From the NCBI GenBank assembly GCA_029378245.1, contig JARKIF010000021.1, positions 310,001 through 374,000 of the forward strand: DNA of 64,000 bases, given 5' to 3'. The notes beneath the pieces are model-generated. The model ran no database searches. It had not been told where the DNA came from and saw only the letters and a program-made list of their open reading frames with translations. Both the position numbers and the translations under genes were made by a program. Position 1 is the first letter of the stretch. Each line of letters begins with the position of its first letter. Shown here one piece after another: positions 1 to 10,473 of the stretch. The DNA comes from Roridomyces roridus. Its lineage: Eukaryota > Basidiomycota > Agaricomycetes > Agaricales > Mycenaceae.

Positions 1-1392
1 CGAATACTTTGCCTCACAGCATGGCAAGGACGCCGCGAGTCGCGTTCGGTGCGTTTCTCGACATGCTTCTTGGGACCTCGCCCACACTGATTGTTATAAG
101 GATTTTATCCACGTTCGCCTCGACGGATAAGAACCTATTCACTTTGATGCCGAGCGTGATGGAATCGTATCCGCCCGCGTGTGAAACTCTGATCCGAGGC
201 GAGGCCATCAAATGTGCTGTCACCGGCACTGTATTCGCTGCCATCCCACCCCCATCCGTCGTGATTTTAGACGTACGCCCTCGTACCCTCTCTCTGGCTT
301 GATTTTGAATTTCTCCCTCAGCTCTTCGGCTTGCCCCAACTGCTATCGACGCGCGCTCTGTCGGGGACAACTATCCCCATATTCATGCTAGTCCCCGTCC
401 ACTCTGGGTCGATACTCAAACTCTTCGGGCCAGAATCTCTTGGTGGGTTCGGCGACGTTGGGGCTCGCGTGGACGAGGAAGCGGCGAGGACCGGGAGGGA
501 TCCCGTCGAGCTAGGGGAGGAGGTATGTTTGAATTTTTGTTGTCATTGTTCTGTGTTTCCCCCCAGAGTTTACTTCGTCTCGGTCTGCAGGTATTGGCTA
601 AGGCAGAAGGCAGGGTCATCAGGATTCCAGGGATTCCAGCCATGTATGACTATGAGAATTTCCCGCAGAAGGTGAACGAGAGCGTTCAATTCGTCGTCTT
701 CTGTTACGTACGGGCTAACATATTTCTGTCCAGCCGCCTTTTGACGACGCAAGGATGCCGATGATTCGGACGGGATATCAGTGCGTTCATTGTTCGTCCC
801 GGGAACCTTCCGTCCGAATTTGACTGATTCAAAGAATGCTCATGCAATCGGACGGCGTACTCTTAGCTGGCAGCTGTCCTGCATACGACGGAGAGAGTCT
901 CGCTGCGTTCAAGGGGTGGCTGACTAAACCTGTGTTTGCGGTGGGGCCATTCCTCCAGCCCAGACTTGGAGTGCCTACACCGTCCAAGGAGAGCGATGAA
1001 GTTAGAGCTTTTCTTGCTCGGATGCACGAGAGGTATGGGGAGAAATCTGTACTTTTCGTGAGTGACGACGACTCCGCCGTTGATTTCGACTAAAACAGGT
1101 ATTAGATATCCTTTGGCACGATATTCTGGCCAACGGTCTCTGAGCAGCTGCTCGATTTGGTAGACGCGTTGGTGGAGACTGAGTTTCCTTTCGTCAGTTC
1201 AGCCTCAATCTACAACGGACAAACATTGAACAGCTTCGCAGGTCTTGTGCCATGCTTCGCCGTTTGCGAAGGTGTCTGAAGAGTTGGCTTCAAAGATCAA
1301 GGCGTCCGGAATTGGGTTGGCGACTCCTTGGGCAAAGCAGCAGTTTGTTTTCAGTCACCCAGTACGTCCGCGGTCGATTTTCTGGGATTGGT

Positions 1393-2658
1393 TAGTCTCT
1401 GTAACAGACATCGATATCAGTGACGATCAAAGATGTACTGATATGATGTCTGTTGCTATACGCGGGGTGGTTGTTGACCAGTCTTTTGCTTATGTAAAAC
1501 TTGCCACCTGTCATTTGATCTGGATGTATTCCGCGCTTTCTTCCCTCATTCCTCACTCGTACCCGTGTGGATCGCCTCAAGCGCGCATTCGTCTCTCACC
1601 TCAGCCTCCCCAGATATGCTGGTACGAATTTTCGCGGCTGCAAGTGCTCAGATGGCGAGCTGGAACGACTTGACAAGACGCCACCAATACCGCCAATTGC
1701 ACGGATGCTAGGCGACGCAATGGGGCTCTCGTGCGCGGGGACAGACCACTGGGGGTCTTCCGTCATCGTTCCGCTCGTCTTTGGCCACCGGAACGACCTC
1801 AAAACATCGCCCCGATCTACAGATTTGGTAGGACGATAGTCTTGTCAGCGGAGGGCTAGCTCCGCGACCTGGTGCGTCATTCTTTTCTTCTATTCAGTCT
1901 CCCACTCAGTCCTGCTTCATTCCCGAGAGACTGCAGACCTACGACCCAGCGCTATCGACCACTGGCGATGCGCAGCAACGACGCAGGCTGCAGCACCGAG
2001 CCACGTATCTCCACCGCGCTCTCAATCCCCTCTATCTCACCTCACCTTTTCCTTTCGCTCCTTTCTGTCCCCGCGCACCCACCGTCTCGTGCCATTCACG
2101 CGCCCACCGGCCCTCTCTCTGCTCACGCAGTGGATGCATCCTTTTCCACCTGCGGTTACATCTGCCGGCCTGCAGCCCCGTCTATACGGATCCTTGCCTC
2201 GTCCGACATGCCGGGCTGGGCGCCGCATCTCACGATTGCTGAGGAGGTCGACGACGGACTGCCATTGAGGCCAGGGACGCTGTTTCTTCGTCCAGCGCAC
2301 TAGCTAATTCGTGGCCTAATTGTACCTTTATCTCTCTCATTCCTCGTCTTGCTCTTTTTTTGATTCTGCTCGTCGTCGTCTCATGTCCTTCGAGTCGAAT
2401 TCACTCCCCAATATGCCGATAAGCTCTTGGCTCCCTCAAGTATGTACATACAAATCTAAGATGCATGGAGATGGGACAAAATATGGTATTTAATGAATCT
2501 CCTGGGGTCTGTACTACTACCAGACACGTCGAAGGGCGGGAATGAGAGCGCAGACGCGTCGAATCGTGAGCAAGAGAGGGATCAAGCGGGTGCACGTGAT
2601 GTACTTTTACATAAGCCAAAGGCTGGTCAACAACCGAACTGATCACGGAATCAGACTA
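1393..2658. mobile_element. 1.27-kb non-autonomous DNA transposon (MULE-like) inside a glycosyltransferase intron
   Basis: The element is flanked by a perfect 9-bp direct repeat GGGATTGGT (1384-1392 and 2659-2667). It starts TAGTCT and ends AGACTA, and carries a strong subterminal inverted repeat GGTTGTTGACCAG followed by a GCTTATGTAAAA block near 1468-1500 and 2605-2638. Removing the element and one target copy leaves an intron of 58 bp (1362-1383 + 9 + 2668-2694), the normal size here, which confirms the boundaries. A 9-bp duplication fits Mutator-like elements by family knowledge. The interior is pyrimidine-rich and has no transposase, so it is non-autonomous. The left end holds a nested hairpin. 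Confidence 0.8.
1404..1453. repeat. 50-bp hairpin nested in the left end of the MULE-like element
   Basis: ACAGACATCGATATCAGT is followed about 15 bp later by its near-perfect reverse complement ACTGATATGATGTCTGT, with one extra base. The right end of the host element has no counterpart. This hairpin accounts for most of the extra spacing between the terminal TAGTCT and the GGTTGTTG subterminal repeat on the left side. It may be a small secondary insertion or a palindromic expansion. Confidence 0.6.
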
Positions 2659-2924
2659 GGGATTGGTCGAATTAAATTTCATGTTGCGGCTCAGGCTACG
2701 GGGTGGTTTATGACGCACTGCGGACACGGGGGCGTGGTCGAGGCTCTCGCTAGCGGTGTTCCCATGTCAGTCATCTGCTCGCTCCCCTCAAGAAATCTGA
2801 CGTCGTTCAAAGGATATGTTGGCCGTTTGACGGCGACCAGCCTATGACTGCCGAGTTCATCACCCAGAAACTCGGCGTTTCGTTCCATCTAATGGAGGTA
2901 CGTACCTCTGTGCATGGACTGAAG

Positions 2925-3380
2925 TAGTGCTGCCGGGAGCCAGAGTCGGCTCGAGTCGAGTTGGGCTCGAGCTGATTGTATTGCCTAATTGGGTGCCTCG
3001 AGCTCGGCTCGACTCGAGCCGACTCCGCCAGATCAGGAACAGTCCCGAATGGCAGGCTGCGGCCTTGTGCGTCGTTGCCACCATCTCCTGCCGTTGTCAA
3101 GCAATATCACTGAGCTACAGAAATGAGACCCGTCCTTTGTCCGTCCTTCCGCAGCACAAAATTACCCTGCCAGACAACCTGGTGTTGAGAAATAGCATTC
3201 CTAGCAAGAACTGAGTTTCCTTCGGCCCAATTTTACCCAGGAAAGTGTTGAGAAGATGCTCATCCCAATTGGGACATGACTTCAGAGCTGCCTCGAGCTG
3301 AGCTCGCATCAGCTCGAGTTGCACCGAGCTTGATTGCCCATCAGCTCGAGCCAACTCTAACTCGGCTCGCGGCAGCACTA
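2925..3380. mobile_element. 456-bp hAT-type MITE inserted in the last glycosyltransferase exon
   Basis: A perfect 8-bp target duplication GACTGAAG lies at 2917-2924 and 3381-3388. The terminal inverted repeats begin TAGTGCTGCCG and end CGGCAGCACTA, and the similarity runs about 40 bp inward through GAGCC and TCGAG-rich sequence. Internal XhoI-like CTCGAG palindromes cluster near 2950-3030 and 3290-3360. An 8-bp duplication and TAG-starting ends fit the hAT superfamily by established rules. No transposase is encoded. The first three bases supply an in-frame stop to the host gene. Confidence 0.85.
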
Positions 3381-3667
3381 GACTGAAGCCCCTGTTTGAG
3401 GGCCACGAGCCACGTGGGACTCGAGATGCGTGGAAAGAGGAGTTTCAGACGGTCATCCAGGATTGTCGTGGGCAAGGGGGTAAGGTAAAGCGTGTGAATG
3501 CGCAGAAGATGAGAGATGAGCTTGCGGCTGCTTGGGCGAAGGGAGGGACTTCGAAGGCTGCCCTTGGGGCGTTTGTAGAGCGATATCTGGTTTCAACGAA
3601 ATATTGGTGTCAGCTATTGATCTGAGTATTGGAACACTAATTAATCTCTGTCTCTGAGGGCATTCTG

Positions 3668-3745
3668 TTGCATGAAAGACTAAGTTACGACTGGCGACCT
3701 TTCCTGACGAGAAGCCAGCCGGATGTGGGGTGGGACTCCGGCGGA
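3668..3745 (+). pseudogene. Fragment of an epoxide hydrolase N-terminal exon
   Basis: The stretch encoding LHERLSYDWRPF and, shortly after, VGWDSGG matches at DNA level the start of the epoxide hydrolase at 10474 (around 10528-10600, LHEKLRLATFPDELPDAGWD), with small indels. Only this piece of about 80 bp is recognisable and no catalytic part follows. It lies just downstream of the broken glycosyltransferase, while a glycosyltransferase fragment lies just upstream of the intact epoxide hydrolase (9912-9985). Confidence 0.55.
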
Positions 3746-3811
3746 GACGAAGATAAAGCCGACTTGCGCGCTTGTCACCTTCAATTGAAACAAGCGCCTT
3801 GCCCCGGTAGA

Positions 3812-5949
3812 ATATGGAGGCCCGGAGCATCGCGCTTTGAAACGCGATGATAATCCGTGATGGCCGCTGCCAACGAGTTCCGCACTAGGACCCCGTAACC
3901 GTCGGCATGTCTTGCCGCGTTCCAACAGTGATTTTGCAAAAGTACATAATGTCCCGGGAGATCGCTTTCCGGTACCCGTGATCGTCGACCTGTCCTCCGT
4001 CATCGCGCTCCTGTACAGAGTTTATCTGGCATGTTCTCCAGGGCACCGGCACGGCCAATACTGCATATTTGAACGCCATGGAGTCGTCGGAGTTCGTTAA
4101 AAATAAAAAAAGCCCTGATCCCGGCCTGTTCACTACTTCGGCAAAAAATTGGCATCAAATGCGCAGATCAAATCATCATGGGAAGACCCTCGCAGCGATG
4201 TCGACTTGTCAGTCGACTACCGGTGTCAGAATCACACTCGGTCTTTTCTTTCCGTTGGAGGTGCCATGGCAGCCCACAACACTTGGGGCACAAAATGCTG
4301 AGCCTCGACACGAGGATCATTTTCCGGCCGATGACCTATCTAGTGTACTCTCTGCATTGAATGCAGCCACAAATCTGAATTCACGATGTTTCAATTTGCC
4401 TCCTATAGCCTCTCCTATTCTTAGACGGGCACCTGAGGATGTGTGGCATCACAACAATGTTCAACCCCATCATAATTCCTGATCTGATTTGAGGCCAGCA
4501 ATAAATCAACACAATAGAGACCTTGAAGTGTGCACAGCGCCTTCGGCATATTTTTCCTGAATAGCCCACATATAGAGGACCATTCTATTCTGCAAAAACA
4601 CTCCCTGCCGATGAGCCGTTCAAGAGATATTTAAACTCTGTACAGGAAAGCCATATCAACTGTACATCAAATCATGGTCGGCTGGACAGATATCCGATGT
4701 GATCCGTACCGGAAGATGTTGCCGCGTGTACCAAATATCTTTATCAGATGGGCATCATGGTCCTATCAGATGGACCAGAACATCATCTCCCGTACAGGAA
4801 GGACATCTCCGTGGACATTTAAGGTACACGCAGTGATTTTGCACAGCTAGTGTCAAGTCGAAGGCTGAAGCCACCTCGGCCTCCCAGGATCGCGACTACT
4901 TTTTGTATCTGGGGCTTGCTTGCTACATGCATGTCGTTGGCACACCTGCCTTGTTTTTCAAAGAGTATTTGATCCATCACGATTAGATATCGGCTGTCGA
5001 CGATCAATATGTTTCTGTTGGATTCGGAGTTCGAAATCACCTCTTTCTTCCGTACCACCACCATCTGGAGTCGGTCGCGATCGACACTTCTTTCTCTTCA
5101 TTCTGGCTTTTCAAAGTTCCGACTCTACTCTGCATCAACACTGGGCCTCGAAGCCCGTGAACACCGCCGTAAACTCTCCGCATCCCTCGAGGGACGCGTC
5201 GAGCGTGGGGTGGGTACCCGGCGGGCTTCAAACAAGATCTGGAGCATGCAAAGCGTGGTACCCCCTCCGAACTCTTTACACCGCTTATCCCACACAATTC
5301 ACCAGCATCAATCCGACTTGAATCCCACCCGTGCATGCAGTCTATCTTTAATTTCCACTGGTGTTCATTCCCCCAAACGGATCCCGGTCAATTCAAGACT
5401 ATACTTCGGATACTTCAAGACTACACTTCGGAAACTCTCGTCTGGCGCATTCCTGCCTGCTCTCCTCTGGGTCCTCTCTCTTTGTACTTCAGCTGACGTT
5501 CTGTCGCATGCGGCATGTCCCATCATGGGGCTCATGATCAATGACTCCAGTCGCTTCAGACGCTGAGCATCTGCTCTCCGGTCCACACCCGCCCCTCATA
5601 GTAGCAAGTCGACACATCTGTACTATGCCCCGGATCGGCGCACGAATATTATGTTCAAATTTGTGTTTCAAAGATTCAACCACAACTCGCAAACGCGGGG
5701 CATCGGAGTTCATCCGCCACAGGGTGCGCTGCACCGCACGACCAACGGGAAGAGTGGACAGGCTACCAGCTCGGCATGTGTACCCGACACAGAACCTCAG
5801 AGGTTTCCCCAGATCAAATGATTGTTGACATCAATGTTGGAATGCGTATGAATGTGCCGATGGCTACGGGGTCCTCCTTCGGAACTGTCGTTGGCAGCGG
5901 CCATCACGGATTATCATCGTGTTTCAAAGCGCGATGCTCCGGGCCTCCA
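3812..5949. repeat. Pair of ~100-bp inverted repeats 2 kb apart
   Basis: 3812-3910 (ATGGAGGCCCGGAGCATCGC onward to GTCGGCATGT) is found in reverse complement at about 5852-5949, with roughly 90% identity by eye. Outside the arms the sequence GCGCTTGTCAC is shared in direct, not inverted, orientation (3771 and 6035), so the right side has been rearranged. No target duplication was found. The pair may be the remains of a terminal-inverted-repeat element of about 2.1 kb or a segmental inverted duplication. Confidence 0.6.
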
Positions 5950-5962
5950 TAGTAGAACGAGG

Positions 5963-6183
5963 GCAGAATCTCGATCTCACAGACAGGCACTCAATACATG
6001 TGAGAAGAGTTTAGGTCTTCAAGAATCAAGTTCTTGCGCCCTTGTCACTTTCAATTCAAACGCCTTGCAATTGCCTATCTGAATCATTCCGCAGTCCCTC
6101 GGTGGAGCGAGAGCAGAATCTCGATGTCACAGATAGGGCACTCAATACATGTGAAAAGATTTTAGGTCGTCAAGAAACAAGTT
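5963..6183. repeat. 70-bp direct duplication
   Basis: The segment 5963-6032, beginning GCAGAATCTCGATCTCACAG and ending ATCAAGTT, is repeated at 6113-6183 with several substitutions and small indels. The 80 bp between the copies is not shared. It lies just beyond the stop codon of the Zn2Cys6 regulator, in its 3' flank. Confidence 0.7.
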
Positions 6184-6238
6184 AGATTGCCTCGGTCAGC
6201 TCGGACAGCCCTGTGTTTGCGACGGGTCGCGCCGAAAG

Positions 6239-8778
6239 CTAGCATGCCAGCAGACGTGGAAGGGTAATCGCTGGCGTGTCACCAGACAGAAACGGTACCC
6301 AATCGTCGGCATCATCCTCCCCCTCCCCCAAAAAATAGTCGGCGTTGGACTCCCATTGTCCCATTCCCAGCGAGGTATTCTGCCCAGCATAGATGGCCGT
6401 CGCTCGATTCAGCAGCTGGCGTAGAGCGGGCTGATGCATGGAATCCCGAATCAAAAGGGCGCTCAAGTCAGACCATGAGGGACGCACCAGACTGCTTTGC
6501 ACTGTCACTATGGGTGACTTCATAAAGGCGTGGTGCAGAACATCCACTGCGGCCCCTAGATGCGGGAGAGCCGTGGTTGCAAGTTCACTTCCGGGGCTGT
6601 TGACGACGATGGAGCCCATGACCAGCTGCGGCACATTTCAGTTGTTGTCGTCCGCGTTCAGGTACTAGAATAAAACTCACGGCTGAGTTCAAGACTTGAT
6701 CCGACACACAGGAATGAGTGTCGCCAGGTGAGAGGAGTCAATGAACGTACGAGTCTTCCAAATAGGACACGGCCACCAACGATTGAATCGCTCCCGGTGG
6801 TCCGTAAAGCTACGCACGTCGATGTCGATGATCTGCGCCGCGCCGTGATAGGCAGACAGGTAGGAGGGGGCGTAAACACTCTGCAGCGGGTTCATTGGGT
6901 TCTCCTTCAACGCTCTGAGGAAGTATTTGCGGTGCAAGAGGAGCAATACTGTATAGGCACAAAGTGAGAATGGCGCACAGCTAACGGCGAGGTGACGTAC
7001 GTTTTCCACCGAAGCGTGGGATGAGATCTTTCCGCAGGAACGGAAGGAATGTGGGTTCCTCGTGATGCCGATTCGGTGCTCCGTCCATGGCCATGAAGCT
7101 TCGAATTCGGCCATCGAGGGCGAGGACTTGGTCGTAACTGGGAGGAATCGGTCTAGTAAACAGTTCCGCCACAGGTGAGGTGACCTGCAACCGGTTGAGC
7201 TGGCAATGGGAACAAGCAGTAGATAGTGACCTCTGCGGTGAACCTCCACTTCATGCTATCGACTGTTTCTGGATTAGACCTTGGGTTGTCAGAAAAAGGT
7301 GATGTGATACGTGCATGAAAGAGGATCAGTCAGCTCGGCGTCGGGAAACGCACAGGTAATCTCCTCGCGTGGGATAAACAAAGGGCGAGCGAATGAGAGG
7401 GCCTAGATGCGGAGAGCGTTCAGGAATGATAATGTGAAGCGTCCGAGAATTTACACGGTGGGTATCGAGGAAATGGACTTCCCAGAACATAGCCTGCATG
7501 TACGAAAACAGGTTAATGAAGCAAACAGAACAACGGAAGCAGCGTACCCTGCGAGCCTGGCCGACACTGTATTCGCATTTCTCATGAGACGACTCCCGAT
7601 CTGTCGACGCGTGGGTGACGTGTCAACGAGGGACCTGTGGATTGACTCACGCAGACGCATCTACCAAAATGAATCTCGTCAGCGTACACTAGGCGACAGC
7701 AAGAAATCAAGCACGTACATTGCGACACAATGCTACGGCTGTGTCCCCCAGGGCCACCGCCCGTTCAGTGTAAGGCCCGGATAGATGGGCAGCCAACAGC
7801 AACGCAGACAGCGTCTGCATCGCCGAGCTATCACTGAACTCGCCAGTGCCAGAGAGAATGGGATCCAAGGCGAGTGCAGCGAGACCCGCATCGACATACC
7901 CATACGCCTCACTATTGAGAGGTGGCAGCTCAACGTCTGTCCGCGCACCGTAGGCCAGGACGAGGAGTACCATCGCGAGGTCCTGGGGCCGTTGATCCCC
8001 TCCCTCGTATGCGCGTGCGATGAGTGTTTGGAGGTCGTTTTGCTGAAGATATGGGCCGTGCCTTTGGCACGCGCCGGAGACGTAGATCTGGTACAAGGAC
8101 AAGGCACGGGGCTCGGGTGGGAGGCTCCGGCGTAGAGTGTCGATGCTGGGTGGTGGGCCGCTGCTCAGAGCAGGTTGGATGGGCAGAGTTGTAAATTGTA
8201 GAGCCGTGGTCTGGGAGTATTGAGACGATGATGCGACGTCTGGCGCCGTGAACCAACTTGACAATCCGGGGTCACCGCGCGTATATTGCAGATCTGCCGA
8301 ATCATCGCCGGCCATGAGTGGATGCATGTCGGTCTCGTAACTCCCCTCATTCGGCGGGTCTGGCATTGCAGACGGTCGAATTCTTTACTCCAGTGAGTAC
8401 AAAGCCGTAGTGAATGGGCTCACTGACCGTCTGCCTCTTCCAATAAAACCCAGGTCACCTGTGGGACAAAGATCCGCACGCCCACGGCGCACTATCCAAG
8501 CCATCAACGGAGGAACAGCCGCCAACACAGCACGTACCACACGAAGCGCAGGGGAAGTTTTCGTCACATTTGAGCTTGCGCCTATCAAGGCAGTATTGAG
8601 ATGCGGAAAGGCAGTCCAGAAACGCACACACCTATGACATTCCGCGCACGCCAACTACATGCATGGTGTTGGAAGCTAGCGAAGAAAAAAGAAACGGAAA
8701 ACCATGCACCTGCCTGCGGTTGCGCTTCAAATCCAGCACTTCTTGATCAGAGAGCATTTGGAAGGTATGGGAAGACAT
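6239..8778 (-). CDS. Zn2Cys6 fungal-specific transcription factor
   Basis: Fungal binuclear zinc-cluster regulator, a nuclear DNA-binding protein that usually recognises CGG triplets. The start is ATG at 8778. The first exons (8710-8778, 8632-8654, 8538-8581, 8428-8491) spell the zinc cluster CAECHRRKLKCDENFP, then CASCVRRGRADLC once three introns of 46-55 bp are removed, giving all six cysteines. A long exon (7719-8382) begins the fungal-trans region, with YLQQNDLQTLIARAYEGG-type text. Later exons carry the hallmarks MFWEVHFLDTHR (about 7450-7490), REEITCAFPDAEL (about 7340-7380) and YAPSYLSAYHGAAQI (about 6840-6890). The C-terminal part ends at the stop at 6239-6241. Gene order is divergent from the epoxide hydrolase at 10474, a common arrangement for a pathway regulator, but the target genes are not shown by sequence. 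The exact splicing of the middle exons is less certain than the ends. Confidence 0.87.
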
Positions 8779-8912
8779 AGTAAGTGGTCGTGACAAGTCG
8801 AGGCCAGTGTTAAAGAACAATCCGAATAGAGAGGAGTACTTGGTTTCGGTGCGCGGCGCGCGCCGCCGTGTGTCACCTGCACAGGTTTGATTAGCCCGCA
8901 GTGATGGATGCT

Positions 8913-8932
8913 AGCGCTAAGCGCTAAGCGCT
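8913..8932. promoter_or_regulatory. Three 7-bp-spaced AGCGCT palindromes upstream of the regulator
   Basis: AGCGCT occurs at 8913, 8920 and 8927 in an exact 7-bp rhythm, about 135 bp upstream of the regulator start at 8778. Each unit is a perfect palindrome. It may be a short tandem repeat or a set of binding sites. No known factor is assigned. Confidence 0.35.
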
Positions 8933-9911
8933 GTGTAAGCGAAAACCTTGGTTGGTCAGCACTGGTCTACTGACAAGGTCAGCCCACAGCAGGTCGAATG
9001 CTTCATTGAATGGCCAGCGAAGCTACAACAGTCGTGAACTCCCCGCTCAAAGATAGGCATCCGATGCTGTCGGCTATTCGGCACGCTGTGAGACAAATAG
9101 ACGCCGATAGGTCTGATTTTAATTCAGCCGTAGTTGAATACAAATTGCAAACAAATGTCATTTCACCGACGTAGTCCTCGGTTCGGCGGCGGGAGGAACA
9201 TCGACGGAGACACGGCAAAATGGTTGCACGGGCTCTAGAAGCTTCCGAAAAAGGGTTGCAAGCCGGGGAGCTCTCCCAGGATCATGATGGGTTCCAACTT
9301 CCCATCGGCTTCGGATAAATTCTTGCATAATGCGGAGAGTGACCACGCAATGACTTTGACTTTCAAAGTGGCAGATGATTAGAATGAGATCGGTCAGAAG
9401 CAGCGAGATGACGGTGCAATGCGGTAATCACGCATCAGGACGATATTGATCGCCTATCGCCGGCATCGCCCTGCTCATTCATACTACTTGGCATCAAATT
9501 ATCACCCCGACATCATTCAAACTTGTGTGTGCCAGCCGTTCCGCTCAATTCCGAACATCTCCTCGAATGGAAAAGTTGGAAACGCCGGACAGCTAAGATT
9601 CCGGTCCAGACCGTCCAGGTAGTGAGATGAGATAGCCGGCTTGTTATTGTTCGAAGCTCGACGCTCGAGTCGACTCTGGGTAAGTACGGTTGGATCGGAC
9701 AATACGACTCAAAAATACTGCAAGCGTCGATCCAGGCAAGATCTACGCAACTCTGACAACCAAGAGTTGCCACGTCTTGTCTGAATGAAATGGCCCAGTT
9801 CGTCCATAATCGATTTTGCGACTAACCAAGTACGTATTCATTCAGATTCAACTGGAGGTTGCGTGTCAACCAGCGGATCAGCCTGCGGGTTCTTTAAAAT
9901 AAGTTTAAATT

Positions 9912-9985
9912 ATGACATCGCACTGCAGCCACGTCGGGGGAGATGCGGCGCCGACGAGGCTCTCGCTAGCGGTGTCTCGCGGGGG
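9912..9985 (+). pseudogene. Fragment of the glycosyltransferase donor-site exon
   Basis: The text TATGACATCGCACTGC, then, after a gap, GAGGCTCTCGCTAGCGGTGT matches exon 2695-2765 of the glycosyltransferase (the HCGHGGVVEALASGV coding segment). The last 20 bases are identical and small insertions lie in between. No other glycosyltransferase exon is recognisable around it, so this is a relic, not a gene. Confidence 0.65.
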
Positions 9986-10373
9986 TTGGGTGAGAAGTCG
10001 CAGACCCAACATAACACTCTTGCCGGTGGGAGTTTCACTTAGACTGAGGAGTTCAGTCGGTAAAGCTCCGTCGTTGACGAGAATCCGACTACGAGTACTT
10101 ATGTACTGACTATTTTAAAATACTATTTATACTAACTAACTGCACGGAAAGCTGCGGCCTATTCTTCAACTGAGCTCGTGCGGCTGCGCCGTTGCTCTGC
10201 CTAATGGGCTTGATTGCCGAGATGTGCCGCCAACCCTTATAACTTTTACAAGTGGGTAGATGTTGGAGAGATGAGAATGCGAAATAGCTTTGGGATTGGG
10301 CAGAAAACGAGAGGCTTAGCCCGAAAAAGGGACTTTCAGGCGCTTGTAAGCAGAGTATTACATAAGTATCTCA

Positions 10374-10406
10374 GCTTGATCCGAGTTTGATCTCAGTTTG
10401 ATCTCG
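10374..10406. promoter_or_regulatory. Triplicate GTTTGATCTC-like repeat upstream of epoxide hydrolase
   Basis: Three head-to-tail units of 11 bp (GCTTGATCCGA, GTTTGATCTCA, GTTTGATCTCG) end about 68 bp upstream of the ATG at 10474. Position and phasing suggest promoter binding sites. A chance tandem duplication is the alternative. Confidence 0.4.
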
Positions 10407-10473
10407 GGTTTGGAGGAAGGGATTAGTCAGCTGGCACGTCGCTGATCCGACTATTGCCTCTTGCTTCCCCACC

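Larger units (their letters stand above)
1..3625 (+). pseudogene. UDP-glycosyltransferase (GT1 family), 5' end outside window, last exon broken by a transposon
   Basis: Family 1 glycosyltransferases move a sugar from a UDP-sugar to a small acceptor. Exons read by eye: <1-272, 322-522, one ending at 671 (its start, about 569-593, is uncertain), 734-780, 835-1057, 1106-1192, 1242-1361, 2695-2765, 2813-2924, then 3389-3625. Family blocks in order are LFGPESLGGFGD (from about 448), GSCPAYDGESLAAFKGW (from about 870), ISFGTIFWP (1106), the donor-site segment HCGHGGVVEALASGVP (2715-2763) and WPFDGDQPMTAEF (from 2820). The codons after GLK at 2916-2924 are replaced by an in-frame TAG, the first three bases of an inserted element. 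Past the element and a second copy of the target site the sequence continues PLFEGHEPRG and ends at the stop at 3623-3625. The allele as read cannot make its C-terminal helices. The other exons look intact, so the loss may be recent. Confidence 0.85.
3626..6238. other. Gene-poor repeat-rich stretch
   Basis: Apart from the epoxide-hydrolase fragment and the repeats listed separately, no gene is recognised. A + strand open frame at 5009-5566 (185 codons) lies between the inverted-repeat arms. It has no family resemblance, signal peptide or membrane segment that I can see, and its start context is not distinctive. A 23-bp direct repeat (TCAAGACTAYACTTCGG type) lies at about 5393-5438. Short CTGTACAGGAA and CCGTACAGGAAGG motifs recur at about 4638 and 4791. 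Confidence 0.4.
8779..10473. other. Divergent intergenic region between regulator and epoxide hydrolase
   Basis: This 1.7-kb region holds the presumed promoters of two divergent genes, a glycosyltransferase fragment (9912-9985), the AGCGCT triplet near the regulator and a triplicate GTTTGATCTC-like repeat near the hydrolase. Scattered short open frames look non-coding. A + strand run GACTAACCAAG at about 9820 and AT-rich text at 10110-10140 show no gene features. Confidence 0.5.

Noticed and set aside
5009..5566. 185-codon open frame as a gene
   Set aside because: No domain or targeting motif, lies between inverted-repeat arms, and the codon pattern does not look like that of neighbouring exons. 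Kept only as a note.
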